A DNA stretch of 64,000 nucleotides from E44-bin32 sp034430595 (GTDB lineage Bacteria > Chloroflexota > Anaerolineae > Anaerolineales > E44-bin32), in assembly GCA_034430595.1 (NCBI GenBank), contig DAOUEL010000058.1, positions 62,001 to 126,000 on the forward strand. The letters are read 5' to 3'. The notes under the pieces were generated by a model. It was given only the letters and a program-made list of their open reading frames with translations. It had not been told where the DNA came from and made no database searches. A program made the position numbers and the translations under genes. Below are positions 26,990-34,812 of this stretch, in pieces (the stretch's first letter is position 1; each line of letters opens with the position of its first letter).

Positions 26990-28003
26990 ATGATGCATAC
27001 ATGTCCACACGTCTCAAAGCTTCTCCTCGCCTTACCTGTGTTCTTTAGCGTAGGGATCATAGCTTCCTGCTCGAGTGCAAGTACCGCACCTGACTCCGCC
27101 GCAGTGGTTGTCGCCACCAACACCGCTCCCGCTGAACAGCCGAGAGCCACGGCATCCAGGCCGGAATCAGCAGCAACCATGACGTTATTTACGCCAACGG
27201 CTGTTGCTGCTAGTTCAATCTCTTCCGTTCCTGTTGACTCCCCGCCTATTCCGGCTCATACCACCGTCGATTGGGAGGATCTTCCAGTAATTCCGACAGT
27301 CAGCGAGCACGCGCGCGAGATCTACGCTCGAGGCTTGGCTGCCGGCCGCGATCCACATGCATTCTCTAAGGTGGGAGATTGTCAGAACGTCCCATCAATG
27401 TTCTTATCAATCTTTGATCATGATGGTTTCTTTACTCTCGGAAGTGAATTTGAGTACCTTCAACCAACCATTGATTGGTATTCCAGCTCGTTTTCATGGG
27501 AGAGTGAAGCCGTCCGGCGGGGTTTTAATGCTGCTTCCGTCGTTTCACCGCTTTGGGCCAATCCCGAATCGTGTGATCCCGGGGAGAGTCCCCTGCAGTG
27601 TGAAATTCGAATTCATAACCCGAGCATCGCAATTGTCAGCCTTGAGACTTGGTGGGCTGGGAAACCGGAAAACTATGAAAAGTATGTTCGCCAGATTCTG
27701 GAAGGCCTCATTGATGAAAACGTACTCCCGATTCTGGCCACGAAGGCAGACAACCTGGAGGGAGATCATCGCATCAATCAAATCCTCGTCCAACTTGCAG
27801 AGGAGTACGATATCCCGCTCTGGAACTTCTGGGCCGCAGTCCAGCCATTGCCCGATCACGGGCTGCTGGATGACCAGTTCCACCTCACATTCGATGTCAA
27901 CAACTTCGACGACCCGGAGGTAATGAAAGCTGCATGGCCATGGCGCAACTTGACAGCGCTGCAGGCTTTGGACGCGGTCCGCAAAGCCGTTTCCCGCCCG
28001 TGA
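26990..28003 (+). CDS. SGNH-like lipoprotein with Cys at the nucleophile position
   Basis: The 337-residue product has a lipoprotein signal (lipobox IASC, Cys27), a Thr/Ala/Pro-rich linker and a GDSL/SGNH-like domain from about residue 120. Where the family has GDS it reads VGDC (C131), while the C-terminal D295-x-x-H298 pair (DDQFHLTF) is present. IVSLETWW occupies the position of the GxND block. It may be a Cys-dependent or non-catalytic binding variant. The start is the ATG at 26990; a GTG at 26975 with AGGTAGG upstream is an alternative. It lies between the membrane SGNH protein and the ACP, so a role in the same acylation pathway is likely. Confidence 0.7.
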   Translation: MMHTCPHVSKLLLALPVFFSVGIIASCSSASTAPDSAAVVVATNTAPAEQPRATASRPESAATMTLFTPTAVAASSISSVPVDSPPIPAHTTVDWEDLPVIPTVSEHAREIYARGLAAGRDPHAFSKVGDCQNVPSMFLSIFDHDGFFTLGSEFEYLQPTIDWYSSSFSWESEAVRRGFNAASVVSPLWANPESCDPGESPLQCEIRIHNPSIAIVSLETWWAGKPENYEKYVRQILEGLIDENVLPILATKADNLEGDHRINQILVQLAEEYDIPLWNFWAAVQPLPDHGLLDDQFHLTFDVNNFDDPEVMKAAWPWRNLTALQALDAVRKAVSRP

Positions 28004-28039
28004 AATCCATTTTTCCCCAAGAGAAAGGGCTTATAACCT

Positions 28040-28294
28040 GTGAGTGAGATTCGCAGCACGATTGCCGACTTCATCGCGGCCGAAATTCTTAAGGATCCTA
28101 ATCGAGTAATCATGCCCGAGGAAGCGCTGATTTCAAGCGGGTTAATCGATTCATTCAGTCTCGTTGACCTTGCGCTATTTATTGAGGATTCATTTGGGGT
28201 TCGTATCGATGATTCGGAGTTATCGGCCGACGTATTCGATTCGCTCGATCAACTTGTCGATTTGATTTCAAGGCGGCGGGATTCATCCTCGTGA
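28040..28294 (+). CDS. Acyl carrier protein (DltC-like position)
   Basis: The 84-residue acidic four-helix protein has the phosphopantetheine attachment serine S38 in GLIDSFSLVDL. It starts with GTG. It overlaps the ligase start by 4 bases. The pairing with an acyl-AMP ligase and an MBOAT means it probably carries the activated acyl group as a thioester to the membrane, the role DltC has in D-alanylation. Confidence 0.9.
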   Translation: MSEIRSTIADFIAAEILKDPNRVIMPEEALISSGLIDSFSLVDLALFIEDSFGVRIDDSELSADVFDSLDQLVDLISRRRDSSS

Positions 28295-29967
28295 ACAATA
28301 CAGTTGCCGAGAATCTGGTCCATTCTTTTCGCGAGCAGCCCGATAAGCCGGCGCTGGTTCTTCAGTCGACCCAGGGCGATGATGTGATTCGATTTCGGGA
28401 CCTCGTCTATGGCGCCGCAAGCTATGTAGATGCATATCAGCGAGCTGGAATTCTGCCTGGAGAAGCAGTTATTCTCCTTCTTCAACAGGGGCGGGAGCTC
28501 GTTGAAGCATTCTTCGGCGCAATTCTGCACGGCTCGATCCCCTCGATCATGCCCTTCCTGACCGAGAAGCTCGCGCCTGAGAGATACCGAGCCTCGCTGG
28601 AAGCATTGATCGGAATAACACAGCCGTCTGCCCTCGTGACTTATCCCGAATTTCGAAACGAGATTGAGAAAGCCCGTCACGAAGGCGACTCGGTTCGGGC
28701 ATTGTTAATCAGCGAGGAGATCGATCCAGTCAGCGAGTTCGAGCTCGCTGAGCTTCCCGGCCTGAGCAGAAAACCGGAGGATGTCGTTCTCTTACAGCAC
28801 TCCTCAGGTACGACAGGCCTTCAAAAAGGTGTTGCCCTTTCGCACCAGGCGGTCCTCAATCAAGTCGATAGCTATTCCAGAAGGATTCATATGACCGATG
28901 AGGATGTCGTCGTCAGCTGGCTTCCGCTCTATCATGATATGGGGCTCATCGCCGGGTTCATGATGCCGATTTTGATGCGATCGAAATTGGTACTCATGTC
29001 ACCATTTGATTGGGTCAAAGGGCCGTATCGACTGTTTAAATCCGTCAGCGATTTCGGCGGCACGCTCTCCTGGCTGCCAAATTTTGCTTACAATTTCTGT
29101 GCCCAGAAGATCCGTGATCGTGATCTGGAGGGCATCGATCTCTCCAGTTGGCGGGCGGTGATCAATTGTTCCGAGCCGATTCGCTGGGAGAGCCACGAGA
29201 TGTTCTACCAACGTTTCAAGGATTACGGGTTGAAGCGTGAAGCGCTCGCCACCTGCTATGCGATGGCTGAAAATGTCTTTGCGGTCACGCAGGGCGGAAT
29301 CGAACAGCCGGTGGTGGTTGATACGATTCAATCCGCACCACTTCAGCAGGAGGGCATGGCGGTTCCAGGTCAGAACGGTGAGGGGGTGCTTATGATGGTC
29401 TCCGCCGGTACGCCTATCTCCAACACGAAGGTGCGCATTCTCGACGAGAGAGGCGACGATCTTCCGGAACGCCACATTGGCGAGATCGCTTTGAAGGGTG
29501 AGAGTCTGCTTAGCGGTTATTATCATCGTCCAGATCTAACCAAGGACGCATTTCACGATGGCTGGTACCTGACCGGAGATCTGGGATACAGGGTAGGGGA
29601 TGAGCTGTTTGTAACCGGACGCCGAAAGGAAATCATCATTGTTGGTGGGAAGAACATCTTCCCCCAGGATCTGGAATACCTTGCCAGCCAGATCCCCGGG
29701 GTGCATCCCGGTCGAGTTGTCGCCTTCGGCGTATATAACAGGGAGATCGGTACGGAAGAGATCGTGATCGTGGCTGAAGTCGACCCCGAGCATGAAGCCC
29801 GCAGAGATGCGATCTCACGTGAGATCCGATCCCTGATTAATCAAGGTTCAGATGTCGCGGTTCGATATGTTGAAATGGTCGAACGCGGCTGGTTGATCAA
29901 GACCAGCAGCGGGAAGATTGCGCGAGGAGCAAATCGAGAGAAGTATCTCTCGATGAAGGGCGAATAA
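28291..29967 (+). CDS. Fatty acyl-AMP ligase-like adenylate-forming enzyme
   Basis: The 558-residue ANL-superfamily enzyme activates a carboxylate as acyl-AMP and loads the ACP encoded just before it. Motifs: SSGTTGLQKG (ATP loop), WLPLYHDMGL, CYAMAENVF, TGDLGY and the C-terminal GRRKEIIIVGGKNIFPQ, with the catalytic Lys in SSGKIARG. The WLPxYHDMGL block is characteristic of FAAL/long-chain-acyl ligases rather than of DltA, which suggests that the cargo is a fatty or other short acyl group and not D-alanine. The GTG start is coupled to the ACP stop. It is the last gene of the acylation operon. Confidence 0.88.
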   Translation: MNNTVAENLVHSFREQPDKPALVLQSTQGDDVIRFRDLVYGAASYVDAYQRAGILPGEAVILLLQQGRELVEAFFGAILHGSIPSIMPFLTEKLAPERYRASLEALIGITQPSALVTYPEFRNEIEKARHEGDSVRALLISEEIDPVSEFELAELPGLSRKPEDVVLLQHSSGTTGLQKGVALSHQAVLNQVDSYSRRIHMTDEDVVVSWLPLYHDMGLIAGFMMPILMRSKLVLMSPFDWVKGPYRLFKSVSDFGGTLSWLPNFAYNFCAQKIRDRDLEGIDLSSWRAVINCSEPIRWESHEMFYQRFKDYGLKREALATCYAMAENVFAVTQGGIEQPVVVDTIQSAPLQQEGMAVPGQNGEGVLMMVSAGTPISNTKVRILDERGDDLPERHIGEIALKGESLLSGYYHRPDLTKDAFHDGWYLTGDLGYRVGDELFVTGRRKEIIIVGGKNIFPQDLEYLASQIPGVHPGRVVAFGVYNREIGTEEIVIVAEVDPEHEARRDAISREIRSLINQGSDVAVRYVEMVERGWLIKTSSGKIARGANREKYLSMKGE

Positions 29968-30035
29968 TTGCTTCTGACTCTGTCCAGACAATGGATCCAT
30001 CTATGTAAAGCCCGATTGCAGGAAAAGGGCAGAAC

Positions 30036-30902
30036 ATGACCTTTCCACCTCCCTTGAAGGATGAGCTTCGAAAAGATCCACGGGCGCTGCTCAGGGCGTT
30101 CAACCTTCGTCCTAAGAAAAGCCTGGGTCAAAATTTCCTCGTTTCGCCTTCGGGGATCGAAACCGTCGTTCGAGCCGCCGACCTGACCGGTGATGAAGAC
30201 GTTCTCGAAATTGGAGCAGGCCTGGGGACGCTTTCATTAGCCCTCGCCGAGCGTGCCAGGTACCTGCTGGCAATTGAAATCGACGAAGACCTGCTTCCGG
30301 CACTGCGATGGGTACTCTCGAACTTGGAGAACGTGCGATTGCTATCGGGGGATATTCTCAACCTCGACCTGGCACAGCTTGGCTTGCAGCCAGACTATGT
30401 GGTGGTTGCGAATATTCCGTATAACATCACATCCCACTTGATCCGCAAACTGATGGAGAGCGACTTTCCAGCCCAACGTGTGATACTGACCATTCAAGAG
30501 GAGGTGGCAGATCGAATCGTGGCTGAACCCGGTGGGATGAGTCTGTTGGCTCTGAGCGTTCAAGTATACGGGGTGCCGCGGGTCGAGGCGAAGATCGCTG
30601 CCGCTGCATTTACCCCACAACCGGCAGTGAATTCAGCCGTCATCCGCATCGATCGCCTCTCCCGACCGCGGCTGGCGGCTGACAAGCGGAGCGCTTTTTT
30701 CGAGCTGGCACGAGCAGGTTTCGGTCAGCGGAGGAAACAACTTCCAAATGCCCTCAGCCATGGTTTAGGCCTTAAAAAAGCACATGTCATCGAGTTGCTG
30801 GAGGCGGTTGGAATTTCACCCAGGAGCAGGGCGCAGGAACTATCACTCGATGAGTGGATATCCCTGACGAATCATTATCTCTCCAAGGTAAAACCGGGGT
30901 AG
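30036..30902 (+). CDS. rsmA: 16S rRNA (adenine1518-N6/adenine1519-N6)-dimethyltransferase
   Basis: The 288-residue KsgA/RsmA enzyme dimethylates two adenines in helix 45 of 16S rRNA. It has KKSLGQNFLV near the N-terminus, the S-adenosylmethionine-binding LEIGAGLGTLS and the catalytic ANIPYNI motif. AAAAGGG precedes the ATG at 6 bases. It lies 68 bases after the ligase gene and could be read through from that operon. It is convergent with the GT2 gene, with 8 bases between stops. Confidence 0.96.
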   Translation: MTFPPPLKDELRKDPRALLRAFNLRPKKSLGQNFLVSPSGIETVVRAADLTGDEDVLEIGAGLGTLSLALAERARYLLAIEIDEDLLPALRWVLSNLENVRLLSGDILNLDLAQLGLQPDYVVVANIPYNITSHLIRKLMESDFPAQRVILTIQEEVADRIVAEPGGMSLLALSVQVYGVPRVEAKIAAAAFTPQPAVNSAVIRIDRLSRPRLAADKRSAFFELARAGFGQRRKQLPNALSHGLGLKKAHVIELLEAVGISPRSRAQELSLDEWISLTNHYLSKVKPG

Positions 30903-30910
30903 AACAATGG

Positions 30911-31660
30911 TTACTCGGCGGCTTGTAAACGATCTGCGGGTGTGAGTTTGTGGTGGAGCATGAGCACCTGCCAAACCCGGAGTGCTGCTTCCATTTGGAT
31001 GCGGAACGACATCTTCGACTGTCCGATGCGCCGGTCTTCGAAATGAATTGGGCTTTCAACTAGTTGATAGCCGAGCCGCTGTGCGACGTAAGCCATCTCG
31101 ACCTGGAAAACATAGCCGTTCGAACGGATCGAGTCGAGCGGCATTCCGAGCAGGGTATTCCGACACCAGAGACGAAATCCACCGGTGGCGTCGTGAATCT
31201 TGAGCCCCAGGATTCTTCGAGCGTAAGCGTTCCCGAACCATGAGAGCAGGACTCGACCGATTCCCCACCGTTCGTCCAGGCTGCCTCCTTCAACATAGCG
31301 CGAACCGAGAACCGCATCGGCGTTCTCAAGCAGGTGTATGAATTCCGGTAAATACTGGGGGGAATGGGAAAAATCAGCATCCATCTGGCCGATGGCCTGT
31401 GCTCCTGTAGCGAGTGCCCTTTTAAACCCTGTGATGTAGGCAGTTCCCAAACCAAGCTTCCCCGCGCGGTGAATGACCTCCATCCGGCCGGCATTGTGTG
31501 CAGCCAGATTCTCGGCGACCTCGCCGGTGCCATCCGGTGAGCCGTCATCGACCACCAGCAGGCAAAGGTTTTCGATTGGTAATGACCAGAGTTGGCTGGC
31601 CAATGCCGGCAGATTATCTGCCTCGTTGTAAGTGGGAATAACAATGGTCAGATTCTGCAA
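30911..31660 (-). CDS. Polyprenol-phosphate mannose synthase-like glycosyltransferase (GT2, Dpm1 type)
   Basis: The 249-residue single-domain GT2 enzyme has VIPTYNEADNL, VDDGSPDGT, the metal-binding QMDADFSHSP and the acceptor motif GSRYVEGG, all typical of Dpm1-type synthases. These transfer a sugar, usually mannose, from a nucleotide to polyprenyl phosphate on the cytoplasmic face. There is no C-terminal transmembrane pair, as in the soluble Dpm1 form. The sugar and lipid donor use cannot be determined from sequence. Confidence 0.9.
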   Translation of the reverse strand: MQNLTIVIPTYNEADNLPALASQLWSLPIENLCLLVVDDGSPDGTGEVAENLAAHNAGRMEVIHRAGKLGLGTAYITGFKRALATGAQAIGQMDADFSHSPQYLPEFIHLLENADAVLGSRYVEGGSLDERWGIGRVLLSWFGNAYARRILGLKIHDATGGFRLWCRNTLLGMPLDSIRSNGYVFQVEMAYVAQRLGYQLVESPIHFEDRRIGQSKMSFRIQMEAALRVWQVLMLHHKLTPADRLQAAE

Positions 31661-31742
31661 TGATGTAATCCGATATCCTGGGCCAAGGAAAGTAGCAGGT
31701 TCTGTCTGACGCAGGTCGGAAAGAACCCGAGCCAGTATTATT

Positions 31743-32369
31743 CTAACCCTCGATGGTTACTCTAAATATACAGCGTGGACCATTGACGGCAGCACAGGCC
31801 GTTTCGCTGACATTAAATTGAGCATCGGCTTGAATAAGCTGCAGAAATCCCTCAATCCATCCTGCGGTGGCACCGCATACTGGCCGATCTGATTCAATAC
31901 CCATGCAGTAAGGACAGTTTTCGAATTCAAAGGCCAGATCGCCCTCGCTTGGTTGAAGGTGAATCCCAAGATCGCTGATCTGGTTGAAGACCCTTACAAG
32001 AGCAACTCCCCCTACGTCAAGCCGCCGCCGCGGAGGAAGGCTTAGAAATTGTTCATCGCGGAATGCGGCCAGAGCGCTGTATCCGCCCCACGTATTTTCG
32101 AAGGTGGTCCGATTTGCCAGGCGGGCTAAGCCGGATCCACTGCGCAATCCGTACAGTTCATTTAAAGCCGTCGAAAGCGCGGTAAGCTGGTGGAAATCGA
32201 CCTCTCGCTCAAGCGTATCGGATGGCCTGAGTTCAATCCATTGGGTTAGGGATGCGACCTTGAGGAGTGCCTCCAGACCGTGCTTTCCCAGCAAATCCTC
32301 GAGTCCTAGCAGTAATGCCCGTGCGCCTCGGTTTGGGTAGGTAAGTCCACTCTGAGGGATCGTTGGCAC
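31743..32369 (-). CDS. V4R (4-vinyl reductase-type) small-ligand-binding domain protein
   Basis: The 208-residue cytoplasmic protein has an N-terminal helical half and a C-terminal V4R domain with the cysteine-rich pattern CPYCMG, PVCGAT, ETACAA and GPRCIFRV. V4R domains bind small ligands or metals and occur in sensor and regulatory proteins. The GTG at 32369 follows the stop of the Roadblock gene by 22 bases on the same strand. An earlier in-frame start would lie inside that gene. The ribosome-binding site is weak. Confidence 0.78.
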   Translation of the reverse strand: MPTIPQSGLTYPNRGARALLLGLEDLLGKHGLEALLKVASLTQWIELRPSDTLEREVDFHQLTALSTALNELYGLRSGSGLARLANRTTFENTWGGYSALAAFRDEQFLSLPPRRRLDVGGVALVRVFNQISDLGIHLQPSEGDLAFEFENCPYCMGIESDRPVCGATAGWIEGFLQLIQADAQFNVSETACAAVNGPRCIFRVTIEG

Positions 32370-32391
32370 GGCGCTATCTGCTCTTGCGGAT

Positions 32392-32757
32392 TTAGAGGAG
32401 CTCAGTGAGATCTTCTGTCGCCCGGCGCATATCGAGGAAGAGCAGCCCCAGTTTGGCCTGCTCACGTGCCAGTACGGTGAGAACAGCTTCAGAGCCGACC
32501 GCCATCAGGATGACGAACCCGGTAGCGCCACGAATGTACACCTGATCCAGATCGCCCCGCCCGAGTTCGGTCGCAATTCTTTCGCCAAGGGATAGCATCG
32601 CTGCGGACATCGCCGCGACACGATCTTCTTCGACGTCGGCCGGCAAGGCCGAAGCCATGGTCAAGCCATCGACGCTGACAACGGCTGAAGCCTCCACATC
32701 CGGGGATGAGGCTTGTAATTGGCGGAGCCGCTCGACCATTTGCTCAGTTCTGGACAT
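32392..32757 (-). CDS. Roadblock/LC7 domain protein (MglB-like)
   Basis: The 121-residue protein has one Roadblock/LC7 domain (VEASAVVSVDGLTMASALPAD to TGFVILMAVG, then LTVLAREQAKLGLLF). In bacteria these domains act as GTPase-activating or scaffold partners of small Ras-like GTPases (MglA type), but none is encoded nearby. The -35/-10 pair on the minus strand at 32816-32844 makes the ATG at 32757 or 32784 the first usable start. An in-frame start at 32844 would lie upstream of the transcription start. It is cotranscribed with the V4R gene. Confidence 0.85.
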   Translation of the reverse strand: MSRTEQMVERLRQLQASSPDVEASAVVSVDGLTMASALPADVEEDRVAAMSAAMLSLGERIATELGRGDLDQVYIRGATGFVILMAVGSEAVLTVLAREQAKLGLLFLDMRRATEDLTELL

Positions 32758-32815
32758 GGTATTCGACGCGCTCCAGTCTCGCATGATGAGAGTGTGACGC
32801 CAATAGAGCGGCGGT

Positions 32816-32844
32816 ACTGTAGCATAGCGGTATAGCCGTGTCAA
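32816..32844 (-). promoter_or_regulatory. Sigma-70-type promoter of the Roadblock-V4R operon
   Basis: On the minus strand TTGACA is followed after 17 bases by TACAGT. Transcription would start near 32809, about 25-50 bases before the possible start codons. Confidence 0.65.
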
Positions 32845-32894
32845 GAATCGGCAGCCGAAGACGTCCCGGGCTGGGCAGGAAAGATCACATAGAC

Positions 32895-32900
32895 TATAAT
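32895..32900 (+). promoter_or_regulatory. -10 element of the DedA gene
   Basis: A perfect TATAAT followed by CCGGCGC lies about 50 bases before the DedA ATG, which has its own AAGGAG at 32939-32944. Confidence 0.5.
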
Positions 32901-32950
32901 CCGGCGCATGGCCGGGCTACAGCCCGACCATTTGCTTGAAGGAGTGACTT

Positions 32951-33634
32951 ATGCCTGTGGCTGTTGAGCATGCAATCATTCAGTTCCTTACGAACCTGTT
33001 CCAGGCGATCGGTTGGGGAGGTGTGGTTGGGATTATGGCGCTTGAAAGTGCCAACATCCCTATCCCCAGTGAGGTAACGATGCCGCTTGCGGGCTGGTTG
33101 CTGGTACAGGCACGGGGAGGAACGGCTCTGCATGCGATCTTGTTGGGTGCAGGGTGGGGTGGAATCGGCTGCACCCTGGGCTCGCTCCTTTCTTATGCGC
33201 TGGGAGCATGGGGAGGGCGACCCTTGATTGCGCGTTATGGACGGTACCTGATGATTAATCCTCAGGACCTGGAGCGAGCCGACCGCTGGTTTGCACGTTG
33301 GGGAGACTGGACGGCTTTCCTTGCCCGATTGCTTCCAATCGTCCGGACTTTCATCTCGTTTCCAGCCGGGGTTACCCGCACACGGTTGCTGCCCTTCACC
33401 TTGTATACATTTGTGGGGTCATCGATTTGGTGTGGAGCGCTGGCTTTTGGAGGGTACGAGTTCGGCGCCCGCTGGGAAGAACTGCGGGCCATTATGCGTC
33501 CGTTTGACATCCCGATCTTGATCGTGCTCGTGGCCGGTTTGGCTTATTACCTTTATCATCATATCCGGCGCGGCGCTCATGCCGCATCGCTTGATTCCCC
33601 GGAAGATTCGACAGGTAATTCCCGGGGAGATTGA
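32951..33634 (+). CDS. DedA family membrane protein
   Basis: The 227-residue polytopic protein belongs to the DedA/SNARE-associated family, now linked to polyprenyl-phosphate or phospholipid flipping. Visible signatures are ESANIPIPSEVTMPLAGWL near the N-terminus, the amphipathic RWGDWTAFLARLLPIVRTFISFPAG segment with the conserved Arg residues, and late membrane helices. AAGGAG precedes the ATG at 6 bases. The 3' end overlaps the convergent PrsW gene by 58 bases. Confidence 0.93.
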   Translation: MPVAVEHAIIQFLTNLFQAIGWGGVVGIMALESANIPIPSEVTMPLAGWLLVQARGGTALHAILLGAGWGGIGCTLGSLLSYALGAWGGRPLIARYGRYLMINPQDLERADRWFARWGDWTAFLARLLPIVRTFISFPAGVTRTRLLPFTLYTFVGSSIWCGALAFGGYEFGARWEELRAIMRPFDIPILIVLVAGLAYYLYHHIRRGAHAASLDSPEDSTGNSRGD

Positions 33635-34812
33635 CCGTCACGAAGGGTATCTGGCAAGCGCCACAGACCGAATAAAGCTCCCAGGCTCATCACAAACAGA
33701 ACAACTCCCGAGACGACACTTATGATCATCGAGCTATCGGCCGAGATGACAGGTGATTGAACGACCTCCGAAATTCCGATCAGGCCGATCCCGAGCGCTG
33801 CCAGGTTCCAGGTCCCATGCAGAACGGCTGCAATGATATATAAGCCGAGGCCTCGCCAGTATCGTCGCTGCAGGACAACGTAGCCAACTCCAAGGCCGGT
33901 CAATCCCGCTGCAAACATGTGCATGATCGACGCACCCGCACGGGCGATCATCAGCACCATCCAATCTTCACCTGGCTGCGCCAGGAAAAAAGCCTCAAAC
34001 AGGCCATATCCACCGCCTGCAATTGCTCCACTTACGAAGGCTAGAGAGAGTGTCATTTGTCGCCGGGAAGTGAGCCAGAGTGCGATGGATTTTACAGCTT
34101 CCTCGATAAGTGGCACGGCCACGGAGAGGTATCCGAAGATAGCAGCCAAAACCAGTGGTTGGCTAAGCAGTGCATTCAACTGTTCGAAAAAATACGCATC
34201 CGGAACGCCCCGAGTTTGCGATAACTCCTGGAGCAGTTCGGGGGTGTTCAAGGTGTTAGCGCTTGTCATAAAGAAATAGATTAATAACGGTATTGCGAAC
34301 ACAATCTCAAAAACGAGCGCGAAGGCCGGAGAAAGCCACAAACCGCTTTGGAAGGATCCCCAGGCACGGATCTTCGTAATTGGAAATCCCCTGCGAATCA
34401 CAAGCGCAGTAGCCAGAAAAATCGGGATGCCTGCTGCAAGAACATGCAGAATTGGCAAAATCCAACCGAGACCTGGAATGTCCGCTGCAGCGGAACCGAA
34501 GAAGAGGATGGCTGGAAATACGAGGAGAAGGACGAAGATCCCGCCGCGAATATGTAAGACCTGTCTCAGCGTTTCAGGTTTCGTTGCACGCCAGGCGTAA
34601 TAGATCCCAGGAGTGGAAAGGAGCGCAAGGCAGAATAACAGCACCACCAGTGTCCAGCTTGATTGGGCTGCTTCTGGATTCCCCATGAGGAGCGAAAGTC
34701 CCGCAAACAGCAGAACTCCACCTGCGCCGAGAAAGGCAAGCAAGAAAGCTGCACTGCTGCCGACGAGCAACGCAACGGCAAGGGTGTCCCGCTTGTGCGG
34801 ATTCTCATTCAT
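33577..34812 (-). CDS. PrsW family intramembrane metalloprotease
   Basis: The 411-residue polytopic protein has the PrsW/CAAX-like motifs: PLIEEAVKSIALW (EExxK), GGGYGLFEAFF, HMFAAGLTGLGVGY and LHGTWNLAALG, which place conserved Glu and His residues in membrane helices. PrsW proteases cut anti-sigma factors or act on membrane substrates. The start overlaps the stop of the DsbA-cyclophilin gene by 4 bases, so the two are translationally coupled. The target is unknown; the ECF sigma factor in the window is far away. Confidence 0.88.
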   Translation of the reverse strand: MNENPHKRDTLAVALLVGSSAAFLLAFLGAGGVLLFAGLSLLMGNPEAAQSSWTLVVLLFCLALLSTPGIYYAWRATKPETLRQVLHIRGGIFVLLLVFPAILFFGSAAADIPGLGWILPILHVLAAGIPIFLATALVIRRGFPITKIRAWGSFQSGLWLSPAFALVFEIVFAIPLLIYFFMTSANTLNTPELLQELSQTRGVPDAYFFEQLNALLSQPLVLAAIFGYLSVAVPLIEEAVKSIALWLTSRRQMTLSLAFVSGAIAGGGYGLFEAFFLAQPGEDWMVLMIARAGASIMHMFAAGLTGLGVGYVVLQRRYWRGLGLYIIAAVLHGTWNLAALGIGLIGISEVVQSPVISADSSMIISVVSGVVLFVMSLGALFGLWRLPDTLRDGQSPRELPVESSGESSDAA

